Origin: Nitrospirota bacterium | GTDB lineage: Bacteria > Nitrospirota > Nitrospiria > Nitrospirales > Nitrospiraceae | DNA: 34,894 nucleotides | Assembly (NCBI GenBank): GCA_013388555.1 | Contig: JACAFD010000063.1 | Span: 1 to 34,894, forward strand | Direction: 5' to 3' | Part shown: positions 7,345-15,337 of the stretch, in pieces | Layout of the letters: every line of letters begins with the position of its first letter | Numbering within the stretch: position 1 is the stretch's first letter | Made by a program: the position numbers and the translations under genes | Notes under the pieces: model-generated | What the model saw: the letters and a program-made list of their open reading frames with translations, nothing else | Databases searched by the model: none | Told to the model about the DNA's origin: nothing

Positions 7345-8078
7345 CAGGTTTTATTGGGAGAGACCAAGGCCTTGTTGATTTCCCGGATGAGGCTCCGTTC
7401 GATTTCCGCGACCTCCTCTGCGCTCACACTGAGGACGCGTCCTCCCTGGGCCAGTTTTTCGAAGTCGGCTTTGACGCTGAGCCTGGTGACGTTCGAGGGG
7501 AGCGCGTGGAGCGACAGCACGTACTGATTTCGCGAGCCTGCGACTTCAAGCGAGGTAGGGGGGGAGACCTTGCGCTCAGTCACGTAGACCGCTTTCTGAT
7601 CTGTCTTGATACTCACTTTGATGTGGTACCCATGGCGACTGAGGGCATCTTCTGCAATCTTGGCGACGCTGCTCAAGGGGCGGGGGAGGTCATCAGTTTG
7701 TGCCCCCTTCTCTTCGACGTGGATATACTGCGCTGCCTGAGCCGCTGCGGTTTTCTGAACCTCGGCGCTCAGCTTCTTTGCCTGGGCTGCTTGTATTGCC
7801 AAATTTTCGACGGCGGCTTTTGCGTCGGCCCTAGCGGTCTCGGCAGATTTCTTCGCGTCGCGCAGCTCTTGGTTCAGTAGATCGATTTGTTGCTGCATGA
7901 CCTTGTTTCCGTCCTGCAAGGAGGTCACGACCGACTCCTCCTTGGCCAGTTGCTTGCGAAGCGACTCATTTTCCGCCTTGAACGGAGAGTCGTCAGGTTT
8001 GCAGCCGCTGGCCATAAGACAGAGCGCCATCACGCCGATCCACAATGGCCATTGGTTCGATTGTGTTTTGTCCTGCAC
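7344..8078 (-). CDS. Coiled-coil lipoprotein of unknown function
   Basis: About 244 residues. I choose the GTG at 8078 because a strong GGAGGGA Shine-Dalgarno lies 6 bases upstream and the product then starts with a compact lipoprotein signal ending in MASGC (Cys26). The in-frame ATG at 8093 is possible but has no binding site. After Cys26 comes a coiled-coil-prone region (about 32-125) rich in Glu, Lys, Gln and Ala, then a mixed alpha/beta C-terminal domain (about 140-240) containing SVSAEEVAEIERSLIREI. I do not recognise the C-terminal domain. It is the first gene of the lipoprotein-SUMF1-AAA+-NlpC/P60 operon and is divergent from the metallo-hydrolase gene. Confidence 0.8.
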   Translation of the reverse strand: MQDKTQSNQWPLWIGVMALCLMASGCKPDDSPFKAENESLRKQLAKEESVVTSLQDGNKVMQQQIDLLNQELRDAKKSAETARADAKAAVENLAIQAAQAKKLSAEVQKTAAAQAAQYIHVEEKGAQTDDLPRPLSSVAKIAEDALSRHGYHIKVSIKTDQKAVYVTERKVSPPTSLEVAGSRNQYVLSLHALPSNVTRLSVKADFEKLAQGGRVLSVSAEEVAEIERSLIREINKALVSPNKT

Positions 8079-8162
8079 GTCACGTCCCTCCATCGGATTT
8101 TCAGGATTATCTACGCTTCGTGCCGGCTTGTCCACGTCGGATTCCATGAACAGGGCCACTGC

Positions 8163-8192
8163 TTGCGCCCTGAAGGGCATGGGCGGTAGCAT
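8163..8192 (+). promoter_or_regulatory. Putative promoter of the metallo-hydrolase gene (leaderless arrangement)
   Basis: TTGCGC (8163-8168), an 18-base spacer and TAGCAT (8187-8192) are followed by 6 bases and then the ATG at 8199. No Shine-Dalgarno is present. Confidence 0.4.
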
Positions 8193-8198
8193 GCATCC

Positions 8199-8840
8199 AT
8201 GACACCGGCCCTGATCCGAAAAACCTTTTCCGTCCCGCCCCTTGGCTGTAATTGCTCGATCATTGGAGATCCGGTGACGAAACAGGCGATCGTGGTCGAC
8301 CCGGGTGGCGCCCATGAACAGATTTTGCGCGAGGTGCTGAAATTGGGATTGAAGGTCACGCATATCCTCCATACCCATGCCCACTTCGACCATTTTCTTG
8401 CTTCAGGCGAAATGAAGCGGGCAACGGGGGCGACAATCTGTTTGCATCAGAGCGATCTTGACCTATGGCGGAATCTGGAATTGCAATGCCGGATGTTCGG
8501 CGTCACCTACATGCCTGTTCCAATGCCAGACTACTGGCTCAAGGATGAGGAGAAGCTGATGGTCGGCCAGGTTTCCGCTGTTGCCCTCCATACGCCCGGC
8601 CACACTCCCGGGTCCATGAGTTTTCATTTTCCGGGCGACAACTTGGTCTTGGCCGGCGACACACTCTTTCGGGGCAGCATCGGGCGCACCGATCTCTGGG
8701 GCGGGGACTTCAACGCCATCGAGCAATCTATTCGGGAACGGCTGTATACCTTGGAGGATGACACAATTGTGGTGACAGGACATGGACCTGAGACTGAGAT
8801 CGGGGTAGAGAAGGAGACGAATCAGTTTGTCCGTGCTTGA
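8199..8840 (+). CDS. Metallo-beta-lactamase-fold hydrolase (glyoxalase II-like)
   Basis: A 213-residue cytoplasmic protein with all metal-site motifs of the glyoxalase II branch: HTHAHFDH (58-65), LHTPGHTPGSM with the third metal His, LAGDTLFRGSIGRTD with the bridging Asp, and the final His in VTGHGPET. Relatives hydrolyse thioesters such as S-lactoylglutathione or related thiol adducts. The protein is shorter than classic GloB and lacks its C-terminal helical domain, so the substrate is open. The start at 8199 fits the conserved N-terminus and sits 6 bases after a -10-like hexamer. The next gene begins 14 bases after its stop. Confidence 0.88.
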   Translation: MTPALIRKTFSVPPLGCNCSIIGDPVTKQAIVVDPGGAHEQILREVLKLGLKVTHILHTHAHFDHFLASGEMKRATGATICLHQSDLDLWRNLELQCRMFGVTYMPVPMPDYWLKDEEKLMVGQVSAVALHTPGHTPGSMSFHFPGDNLVLAGDTLFRGSIGRTDLWGGDFNAIEQSIRERLYTLEDDTIVVTGHGPETEIGVEKETNQFVRA

Positions 8841-8854
8841 CGCAGGAGGTGACC

Positions 8855-9361
8855 ATGCTCGCATTTAAACGGTCCGTCCTCTCGTTCTGTGTCCTCGGTT
8901 TGCTCGCGCTGCTGGTCGCGCAAGCCAGCGAATCTTCACCGCCAACTTCGCAGCAGGTCACGATCACCGAATTACAGGTGAGCATGTCCGATCATGGTCC
9001 TGTGGTGCTCTTGCGGGCCGAAGGCAGGGCTATTCCGATCTTCGTCGACTTTACAGTCGCGCGGTCGATTCAAAGCGCGCTGAACGGCGAAAAGCTCCCT
9101 CGCCCACTCTCTCACGATTTGATGCACACAATCTTGGATGCGTATGGCGGAAAAGTATTGCGGACCGTCATCACGCTAAGGGACGGTACCTTTTACGGCG
9201 CCTTGAGCGTTTCGGTGCAGGATCAGGTGAAGACGTTCGATAGCCGGTCGTCCGATTCGATCGCGCTCGCCGTTCATTTCAAGGCACCGATCATGGTGGG
9301 ACGGGATTTGCTGAACTCGGCTGGGTCTCTGTCGGGGGAATCGAAAGCGGAACCCTTGTGA
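8855..9361 (+). CDS. Exported bifunctional nuclease (BFN/DUF151) domain protein
   Basis: 168 residues from the ATG at 8855, chosen for the ideal AGGAGGTGA Shine-Dalgarno 4 bases upstream. The first 24 residues form a signal peptide (RS, long Leu/Val core, AQA). Residues 35-150 match the bifunctional nuclease (DUF151) fold: GPVVLLRAEGRAIPIFVDF (48-66), a PRPLSHDLM block (82-90), LRDGTFYGAL (108-117) and RSSDSIALAV (131-140). Most family members are cytoplasmic, so an exported version is unusual. It may be periplasmic or anchored by an uncleaved signal. Nuclease activity is known for some plant and bacterial relatives; here it is an inference from fold. It is probably co-transcribed with the metallo-hydrolase. 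Confidence 0.82.
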   Translation: MLAFKRSVLSFCVLGLLALLVAQASESSPPTSQQVTITELQVSMSDHGPVVLLRAEGRAIPIFVDFTVARSIQSALNGEKLPRPLSHDLMHTILDAYGGKVLRTVITLRDGTFYGALSVSVQDQVKTFDSRSSDSIALAVHFKAPIMVGRDLLNSAGSLSGESKAEPL

Positions 9362-9365
9362 GGGG

Positions 9366-9701
9366 CTATTCCTTTTCCATCCTGGCGCGGAGCCGTTCAA
9401 GACGCTTATCTGTGGACTGTTTGATGAAGGCCATATTTTCACCCAGGTGTTGTTCGGCATTGATTTTCCCTTGCTCGCGCCGCTTCAGCTGGTCCAGCCC
9501 GAATTGCGCGATCGATGGGCCGTCTTCCTTGTTGAGTTCTTTCCAAATCTCAGCGCACCGTGCTTGTTTTGCCGATGGATACTTGTCACAGGGTGGATCG
9601 GCTGCCCATGCGCTGCTCCAGTTCCCACCCAGTAGGGCGAATGTCAGTGCCAATACAGGTATGGTACGTTTCCTCGCGGCATGAATAACCCCTTTCAGCA
9701 T
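9366..9701 (-). CDS. Small secreted protein of unknown function
   Basis: 111 residues with a clear signal peptide (basic AARKR, hydrophobic core, AWA-ADPP cleavage near residue 33). The mature part has two cysteines (in PPCDKYP and ARCAEIW), which could form a disulfide, then a charged helical tail rich in Lys, Arg, Glu and Gln. No family is recognised. It converges with the BFN gene with only 4 bases between stops. No Shine-Dalgarno precedes the ATG; TGC-TATCGT ends 5 bases upstream, another leaderless arrangement. Confidence 0.72.
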   Translation of the reverse strand: MLKGVIHAARKRTIPVLALTFALLGGNWSSAWAADPPCDKYPSAKQARCAEIWKELNKEDGPSIAQFGLDQLKRREQGKINAEQHLGENMAFIKQSTDKRLERLRARMEKE

Positions 9702-9706
9702 GGCTC

Positions 9707-9735
9707 ACGATAGCACAACTCAACGTGTCTTGCAG
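9707..9735 (-). promoter_or_regulatory. Putative promoter of the small secreted protein (leaderless)
   Basis: On the minus strand CTGCAA (9735-9730), a 17-base spacer ending in TGC, and TATCGT (9712-9707) lie 5 bases before the ATG at 9701. The -35 is weak and the extended -10 is good. Confidence 0.4.
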
Positions 9736-9894
9736 ACGCTCGAAATGTATGAACGGTCGGCCAGGGAATGTGTCGCCCGCTGGAGAAACCAGCCGGATGG
9801 AACATTCTTGAACTAACAGTAATAACCAACCGGGAACGCAAGGGGCGGTGGTTAAACTTCCTCGCGCAGAAAGAGGGGTGAGTCGGCCTGCGGG

Positions 9895-10305
9895 CTATTT
9901 CGAAGTAGGTGGTTCTGATGTCATGCGGCGATCGAGGGTGAGAGTGATCTTGTCGTCGAATGTATAGAAGCCTCCCTGGTCCATGTCGTTCATGATGCAA
10001 ATTGGTGAAAAGATCACAAAGCAGCCGAAAATATCTCCGAGGACCCACCAGGACCAGGTGCGATCGATCTTGAGAGAGGTCGGTTCAAAGCCCTCCTTGT
10101 TCACCTGTGCGACGTGATTTTCTTTGCGGCTCAATGTCACAGTACCGGGCGCTGTGAGGTGCAGGTAGTCATCGATGACGACCGAAGCTTCCGGCGGGTT
10201 GGTGAAAATGGTGACCGACTGTTTGTCAGAATGCATCCAGGTTCCGCACCCAGAGAGTCCTCCGACCAGGGCGCAGAGCACGAGCCGTCCTTGCCAGTTC
10301 TTCAT
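9895..10305 (-). CDS. PEGA-like domain lipoprotein
   Basis: 136 residues from the ATG at 10305, which has GGGGTGG 5 bases upstream; an ATG at 10317, directly after the trpS stop, is the alternative. The lipobox LSGC follows a hydrophobic stretch. The next region (TNPPEASVVIDDYLHLTAPGT) resembles PEGA domains, short extracytoplasmic beta modules. A later hydrophobic patch (WWVLGDIFGCFVIFSPIC) could be a membrane segment or buried core. It sits directly downstream of trpS and is probably read through from the same operon. No function is known. Confidence 0.75.
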   Translation of the reverse strand: MKNWQGRLVLCALVGGLSGCGTWMHSDKQSVTIFTNPPEASVVIDDYLHLTAPGTVTLSRKENHVAQVNKEGFEPTSLKIDRTWSWWVLGDIFGCFVIFSPICIMNDMDQGGFYTFDDKITLTLDRRMTSEPPTSK

Positions 10306-10317
10306 CTTCCACCCCAT

Positions 10318-11307
10318 TCAGATGTTCATCGCCTCGTTCACGTCGTGGAGCGTCGCTTTGGCGACCTCGCCGGCCCGGCGGCTGCCCGCAGCCACGATGT
10401 CGTTGAGGCTCGCAGGATCTTTGCTCAGGCGCGCGCGCGCGTCCCACATCGGCGTCATCCGCTCCACCACTCGATCAGCCACGAGTTTCTTACAATCGAT
10501 GCACCCGATGGCGGCTGTCCGGCATTCGGTATTAATCTGCGCCTGAATTACCGGCAATGAAAAGGTTTTGTGAAAATCATACACAGGGCAGAGGTCGGGG
10601 TTTCCAGGGTCATGGCGCCGGACGCGGGCGGGATCTGTGACCATTGTCTTGAGTTTCTGGCGCACGACTGGTTCGGGATCTGACAGGTTGATCGTGTTGC
10701 TGTAGCTCTTGCTCATCTTCCGGCCATCCGTGCCGAGCACTTTCGGAAACTTGGTGAGCTGTTCCTGTGGTTCCGGGAATACCGGCCTGTACAGGCTATT
10801 GAACCGGCGGGCCAGCTCCCTAGTGAGTTCAAGGTGCGGCAGCTGGTCCTTTCCTACTGGGACGAAATCCGGCTTGTAGATCAGGATATCCGCGGCTTGC
10901 AAAACTGGGTAGCCGAGAAATCCGTACGTGCTCAGATCGCGCTCCTTCAGCTGTTCCTGTTTTTCTTTGTAGGTCGGATTCCGTTCCAGCCAAGCTATAG
11001 GAATTATCATGGAAAGCAGGAGATGCAAGACGGCATGTTCCGGGATACGCGACTGTACGAACACCGTGGCTTTCGCCGGGTCGATGCCCGCAGCAAGCCA
11101 GTCGATCAACAACTCGCGGACGAATTCTTTGATACGGCTGGTATCGGCATAATTCGTCGAGAGTGCGTGCCAGTCTGCGACAAAGAAGTAGCACTCAAAC
11201 TCGTTCTGAAGGCCTTTCCAATTCTCCAACGCGCCGAGATAGTTACCGAGATGGAGCAGCCCGCTCGGCTGCATGCCGCTGAGGACTCGTTTCCTGGATC
11301 TTGTCAT
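10318..11307 (-). CDS. trpS: Tryptophan--tRNA ligase
   Basis: 329 residues, a typical bacterial TrpRS length. It charges tRNA-Trp with tryptophan using ATP in the cytoplasm. The class I signatures are present: SGMQPSGLLHLGNYLG (10-25, with HLGN as the HIGH-type motif) and KMSKS (197-201). Other conserved blocks are VGKDQLPHLELTRELARRFN (160-180 region) and the C-terminal CIDCKK. The frame continues upstream, but the conserved N-terminus starts at the ATG at 11307, which overlaps the stop of the site-2 protease gene by 4 bases. The gene order protease-trpS with coupling suggests one operon. Confidence 0.96.
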   Translation of the reverse strand: MTRSRKRVLSGMQPSGLLHLGNYLGALENWKGLQNEFECYFFVADWHALSTNYADTSRIKEFVRELLIDWLAAGIDPAKATVFVQSRIPEHAVLHLLLSMIIPIAWLERNPTYKEKQEQLKERDLSTYGFLGYPVLQAADILIYKPDFVPVGKDQLPHLELTRELARRFNSLYRPVFPEPQEQLTKFPKVLGTDGRKMSKSYSNTINLSDPEPVVRQKLKTMVTDPARVRRHDPGNPDLCPVYDFHKTFSLPVIQAQINTECRTAAIGCIDCKKLVADRVVERMTPMWDARARLSKDPASLNDIVAAGSRRAGEVAKATLHDVNEAMNI

Positions 11308-12047
11308 GGTGTGTTTACCGCTCCAAGGCCAACGGCGGTAGAGAGAATCGTATTGGAGAGACTGTGGGTCAAGGTGCTTGTGATGGTATGGATCAGGTGA
11401 ATCTGCGGATCGAGTATGATGAGCCCCATGAGAATGAACATGCCATAGGGTTCGACGCGTGAAAGCGCTGTCGCCGCGTTGGGTGGGAGAAGACTTGTAA
11501 GAATTCTCCCGCCATCCAATGGGGGGAGCGGCAACAGATTGAACAGCATCAAGAGCACATTGATCAAGACGGAGTAGACCGACATCACAGCGATCGGCAG
11601 GAGGAACATTTGGTGCCAGGTGTCGGTGGGACCAGCGCTTCCCGATTTGGCCCAGTAGTTCCCAATCGCCGGATCGATCGACAACAGGAGTGCGAAGAGG
11701 AGGGCACTGCCGATGGCCAGCCCGAGATTCATGACAGGCCCCGCTGCTGCGACAAGCGCCATGTCGCGGCGTGGTTGGCGCATGGCGCCTGGGTCGACCG
11801 GGACCGGTTTGGCCCAGCCCAGGAAGAATCCTCCCGGTATCAGCAGACACATCAGCGGCAAGATGATGGTTCCAAATGGATCGATATGAGCGAGGGGGTT
11901 TATGGTAAGCCGACCTTGGAGCTTGGCGGTCGAATCGCCGCACCGATAGGCGACCCAACCATGGGCATATTCGTGCAACACCATCGCAAACAGGAGTGGA
12001 AGCCCCATGTAGGAAATCGTGTGGAGGATTTGCGGTAGGGAATTCAT
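11304..12047 (-). CDS. Site-2 protease family (M50) membrane metalloprotease
   Basis: 247 residues, polytopic. The zinc motif HEYAH (25-29) lies in the first membrane segment and the second motif NLLPLPPLDGGRIL lies near 169-182, both typical of the compact M50B/rhomboid-like-topology site-2 proteases without a PDZ domain. Hydrophobic segments cover about 12-35, 57-77, 96-122, 150-172 and 205-222. Such proteases cut membrane-embedded substrates; the substrate here is unknown. It lies 13 bases after the PBP-activator-like gene and overlaps trpS by 4 bases, an arrangement compatible with an operon of all four genes. Confidence 0.92.
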   Translation of the reverse strand: MNSLPQILHTISYMGLPLLFAMVLHEYAHGWVAYRCGDSTAKLQGRLTINPLAHIDPFGTIILPLMCLLIPGGFFLGWAKPVPVDPGAMRQPRRDMALVAAAGPVMNLGLAIGSALLFALLLSIDPAIGNYWAKSGSAGPTDTWHQMFLLPIAVMSVYSVLINVLLMLFNLLPLPPLDGGRILTSLLPPNAATALSRVEPYGMFILMGLIILDPQIHLIHTITSTLTHSLSNTILSTAVGLGAVNTP

Positions 12048-12060
12048 CCGGTCGCCTTTT

Positions 12061-14043
12061 TCAATTCACCTGAATGAACCGGCCTCGTTTGATCTGAATG
12101 AGGAAGAGGGGCCGATTCAATGTCCCGTCTTCCCCAAACGCCGCAGGCCCGGTGAGGGAGGAGAGATCCGGCTGGTTCAGAAGCTGTTCCTGGACCGCTT
12201 CGCCGGAGGAAGCGCCTGTACGAGCTGCATCGATGACCAGCTTCGCGGCATCGTAGCCCTGCATCGCAAAGAGTGTCGGGTTGGTCTGGAACCGTTTTTT
12301 GTACCGCTCGACAAAATCACGCACGACAGGGGTGGGGCTGTCCACAAAGAATCCGTCGACGAATACGGCCCCGTCGATCGACGAATCGGCCGTGCGGGCA
12401 AAGTCGGGTGAGTTCCATCCGTTCGCGCCCAGGAAAGGAACTTTCATGTCGTGGAAATTGAGCTGAGCTGTAATGATGCCGGCGTCGGCCGCGCGGCCTG
12501 GAATAAAGATCGCGTCGAAGCCCGGCGTATAGAGAATTTTCTTGTCCAGCTTTGTCAGTTTCCCGGTCAGTTTTGTCTGATCAATCGGCATGGACAAGCC
12601 ATATCTCTTGATATCCTCTTGCTTCATACGTTTGAGCTGCGCGCTCACGTCGGTTTCACCCTCTTTGTAAGATTCAATCGCGATCACTTCCCCATCGTGC
12701 TGGCGTACTTCCTGGGCGAAGAGGCGGGCCAATTCACGGCCGTAGGCGGTGTCGGGATGCAGGATGCAGAATCGGCGGAATCCCTGCTCCTTGATGGCAT
12801 AGGCTGCGATTCGTTTGGCTTGTAGTTGAAATGTGAGAGCCGTGCTGAATACATAGTTGCCGAGCCGTCTGACATTGGGTAAAGTTGCTGTCGGCGTGAT
12901 CAGAGGGATGTGGGCCCGCTCTGCGAGTTCAGCCATGGCTGGAAGATTCTTCGAGAGAAGAGGGCCGATCACGGCGAGGGGGCGATCGGTGTTCAGCAGT
13001 TCGGAGAAGTCGTCCAAAAATGAGCTGAGATCGGATTCAAAATCTTTGACGATGAGGCCAACTGACGCGCTCCCTGCCTTGTCTCTATTTGCTTCGACGG
13101 CAAGTTGAATGCCGCTGAGGACCTCGTTGGCGAAAGAGGCTAGTTTCCCTGAAAGCGGCAGGACCGCCGCAATGAAAAACTGGTTGGATTTTAGTTTGGC
13201 TTGAAGTGTTGCGAGGAGTTCCAAGGTTTTTTCTGTCTGCGGGTGCGTCGGAAAGTTCACGAGAAATTGCTGGATTTGCCGGATGGCCTGGTGTTCTTCC
13301 CCACGGCTGATGTAGAGGTCGATAAGCCGGAGGGATGCGACATCGCCGGGAAAACTGCGTGGGAAGGTATCCCTGATTTGCTCTAGGGCCTTCTTATCAG
13401 ACGTCGCGCTGGCCAGATCGCGAATGCGGGCACGCACGTCTTCTGCCTGGTCATCAGTTCCTAACGCTACTTCATCGAGCCATGCTTGAATAGCACGGGT
13501 CGCGTCCTTTTTTTGAGCGTAGAAGTTGCCGCTCAGCTGGAGGGCTTCGCGTTTCGTGCGGTCATCTTTTGAAAGGTTGCGCAGGCCCGTCAAGATTGGC
13601 ATAGCAAGGTCGAGATTCCCCATTGCTGCATGGACCCTGGCTTGCAATAACTTGCCTCGGTCCGTCACCTCTGAATTGGGAAACTCTGTTTCCAGCTGCC
13701 GTAAGAATTTTAAGGCTTCCCCATCTTGCTTTGCACGGTGCAGCGCTGCGCCGAGCAGCAGATAGGTATCGTCGAGCAGGTCGGGCTTCGGAGAAGCTGC
13801 TAGAAACCGACGGAGTATGGTGAGGGCTTCTTCGGCCTGATCCGCGTCGATCAGGCGCTTTGCCTGGTTCAGCGTGGGGTTGTTTGCCGGGCTTGCCGGG
13901 GCTGTTTCTGCATGGGCGAGGTGATTGAACTCAAACCCCGTGAAGAGAGAGAACATGCTCCAGGTAAGCACAAGCACGTGCCACCAGCGTACCGAACGTA
14001 CGTACGAACGATGCGAAGAAACGGATACCAACAGGCGGGCCAT
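12061..14043 (-). CDS. TPR plus periplasmic-binding-fold protein (PBP activator / LppC-like)
   Basis: 660 residues. An N-terminal membrane or signal segment (about 20-46, ending AHA) precedes TPR-like helical repeats (about 55-275) and a type I periplasmic binding fold (about 288-655), starting FFIAAVLPLSG and including VIGPLLSKNLPAMAE, ITPTATLP and FLGANGW. This order resembles LpoA/LppC outer-membrane activators of penicillin-binding proteins, but there is no lipobox, so anchoring differs. It could alternatively bind a small ligand like ABC-transporter receptors. The ATG at 14043 has AGGAG 4 bases upstream. It heads the operon running to the PEGA lipoprotein and is divergent from xerD. Confidence 0.82.
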   Translation of the reverse strand: MARLLVSVSSHRSYVRSVRWWHVLVLTWSMFSLFTGFEFNHLAHAETAPASPANNPTLNQAKRLIDADQAEEALTILRRFLAASPKPDLLDDTYLLLGAALHRAKQDGEALKFLRQLETEFPNSEVTDRGKLLQARVHAAMGNLDLAMPILTGLRNLSKDDRTKREALQLSGNFYAQKKDATRAIQAWLDEVALGTDDQAEDVRARIRDLASATSDKKALEQIRDTFPRSFPGDVASLRLIDLYISRGEEHQAIRQIQQFLVNFPTHPQTEKTLELLATLQAKLKSNQFFIAAVLPLSGKLASFANEVLSGIQLAVEANRDKAGSASVGLIVKDFESDLSSFLDDFSELLNTDRPLAVIGPLLSKNLPAMAELAERAHIPLITPTATLPNVRRLGNYVFSTALTFQLQAKRIAAYAIKEQGFRRFCILHPDTAYGRELARLFAQEVRQHDGEVIAIESYKEGETDVSAQLKRMKQEDIKRYGLSMPIDQTKLTGKLTKLDKKILYTPGFDAIFIPGRAADAGIITAQLNFHDMKVPFLGANGWNSPDFARTADSSIDGAVFVDGFFVDSPTPVVRDFVERYKKRFQTNPTLFAMQGYDAAKLVIDAARTGASSGEAVQEQLLNQPDLSSLTGPAAFGEDGTLNRPLFLIQIKRGRFIQVN

Positions 14044-14085
14044 GAGCTCCTGGGCGATGTGACGGATTATGTTATGCGCAGGTGA

Positions 14086-14114
14086 CTACTATCGGAAACC
14101 CTGTGGGGTGTCAA
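14086..14114 (-). promoter_or_regulatory. Putative promoter of the PBP-activator operon
   Basis: On the minus strand TTGACA (14114-14109), a 17-base spacer and TAGTAG (14091-14086). The -35 is perfect and the -10 is poor. Initiation near 14079 would give a 36-base leader with a good Shine-Dalgarno. Confidence 0.4.
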
Positions 14115-14135
14115 GGTAAACTCCCACAGCCTTCA

Positions 14136-14164
14136 TTGTGTTCATCTGAGCGATTGGCTATCAT
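14136..14164 (+). promoter_or_regulatory. Putative promoter of the tyrosine recombinase gene (leaderless)
   Basis: TTGTGT (14136-14141), a 17-base spacer and TATCAT (14159-14164) are followed by 7 bases and the ATG at 14172. No Shine-Dalgarno is present, and the spacing favours that ATG over upstream GTG or TTG codons. Confidence 0.45.
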
Positions 14165-14171
14165 CGCACAG

Positions 14172-15101
14172 ATGATACTGGACCCGCTGGCCGAGCGATA
14201 CTTGAGCCATCTCCGTGTTGAGGGTGGTCTCTCTGTCAACACGGTCGAAGCCTACCGTCGCGACCTGAGTAAATTCCACTCTTACTTGGAGCGAAAAGGT
14301 GTTGTGCCGCTTGGGCCTCTTACAACGGAGACATTCACGGGATTTCTTCGTTTCTTGCAGGAGGCACGGTTGTCTCGCGCGTCCTCTGTGCGCTGTCTTT
14401 CGGCTATTCGTGGATGGCTCAGGTTTCTGATTCGGGAACGGATGATTGAAGCGAGTCCTGTCATGGGTCCGGCTCCAGTGTCGCGGGGCGTTCGACTCCC
14501 CAAAACGCTGTCGCAGCACGACATCGTCGCATTGTTGGACCTGGGGACAGCTCCAACTCCGGAGGACTTGCGTGACCGGACGATGGTGGAGGTACTCTAT
14601 GCGACGGGGCTGCGCGTATCAGAATTGGTGATGGCCGAATTCGCGCATATGAACCTTGATGTCGGGTATCTCCGGGTCACGGGCAAGGGCGCGAAACAGC
14701 GTCTTGTGCCAATTGGCGAGGTGGCTCGACAGCTGCTGCAGCAGTATGTGGAAGAGGCTCGGCCACGGCTTCTCAAGGGGCGGGCATCGCGCTATGTGTT
14801 TGTGTCGAGGCGGGGCCGGCCCTTGACGCGGCAAGCTTTTTGGAAGTTGCTGAGATCTCGTGCACGGCGCGCGGGGATCACACAGGTCATTTCACCCCAC
14901 ATGATTCGGCATTCGTTTGCGACGCATCTGCTCGAAGGTGGTGCCGATCTTCGGTCAGTGCAGGTGATGCTCGGCCATGCAAACATTGCCACGACACAGA
15001 TCTATACGCACATTGAACGGGCACGCCTGAAGCTGGTGCATGACAGGTATTTCCCTCGAAAACCGGCGTCGCGAGTAAAAAATATACCTGAGAAGATGTG
15101 A
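14172..15101 (+). CDS. xerD: Tyrosine recombinase XerD/XerC
   Basis: 309 residues, normal for Xer recombinases, which resolve chromosome dimers at dif. The N-terminal SAM-like DNA-binding domain (1-95) shows SVNTVEAYRRDL. The catalytic domain carries all family residues: Arg148 (ATGLRVSE), Lys172 (TGKGAKQR), His243 and Arg246 (PHMIRHSFA), His269 (MLGHANI) and nucleophile Tyr278 (TQIYTHI). The ATG at 14172 gives the standard MILDPLAERYL start; an in-frame GTG at 14082 would add 30 unconserved residues. Whether it is XerC or XerD cannot be settled by eye. The nearby tRNA genes do not make it a phage integrase, since there is no other phage gene. Confidence 0.92.
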   Translation: MILDPLAERYLSHLRVEGGLSVNTVEAYRRDLSKFHSYLERKGVVPLGPLTTETFTGFLRFLQEARLSRASSVRCLSAIRGWLRFLIRERMIEASPVMGPAPVSRGVRLPKTLSQHDIVALLDLGTAPTPEDLRDRTMVEVLYATGLRVSELVMAEFAHMNLDVGYLRVTGKGAKQRLVPIGEVARQLLQQYVEEARPRLLKGRASRYVFVSRRGRPLTRQAFWKLLRSRARRAGITQVISPHMIRHSFATHLLEGGADLRSVQVMLGHANIATTQIYTHIERARLKLVHDRYFPRKPASRVKNIPEKM

Positions 15102-15156
15102 ATCATTGAGCGGAGTACACAACAAATGAAAAAGGCAAGAAGAGTGCGAGATTCGA

Positions 15157-15185
15157 TTGACAAGGCCAAGTGGAGTTGGTAGCAT
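15157..15185 (+). promoter_or_regulatory. Promoter of tRNA-Val
   Basis: TTGACA (15157-15162), a 17-base spacer and TAGCAT (15180-15185); initiation near 15192 is 16 bases before the tRNA. Confidence 0.65.
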
Positions 15186-15207
15186 CCCCAAGGTTGCTAA
15201 GAAAATC

Positions 15208-15283
15208 AGGCGGATAGCTCAGTTGGGAGAGCGCTGCCCTTACAAGGCAGGGGTCACAGGTTCGATCCCTGTTCCGCCTACCA
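15208..15283 (+). tRNA. tRNA-Val (anticodon TAC)
   Basis: 76 bases with an encoded CCA. The acceptor stem is AGGCGGA / TCCGCCT, the D-arm is GCTC...GAGC, and the anticodon stem CTGCC / GGCAG holds loop CTTACAA with anticodon TAC. The T-arm is ACAGG-TTCGATC-CCTGT. All helices pair fully. Confidence 0.96.
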
Positions 15284-15337
15284 TCAAGAGATCTCGCTTA
15301 GGGGGTGGGGCAGATAGTTGAACTGAAGAATGAAATG

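Noticed and set aside
11308-11958. N-terminal extension of TrpS by about 217 residues
   Set aside because: The extension is antisense-like noise over the site-2 protease coding region in another frame; the conserved TrpS start is at 11307.
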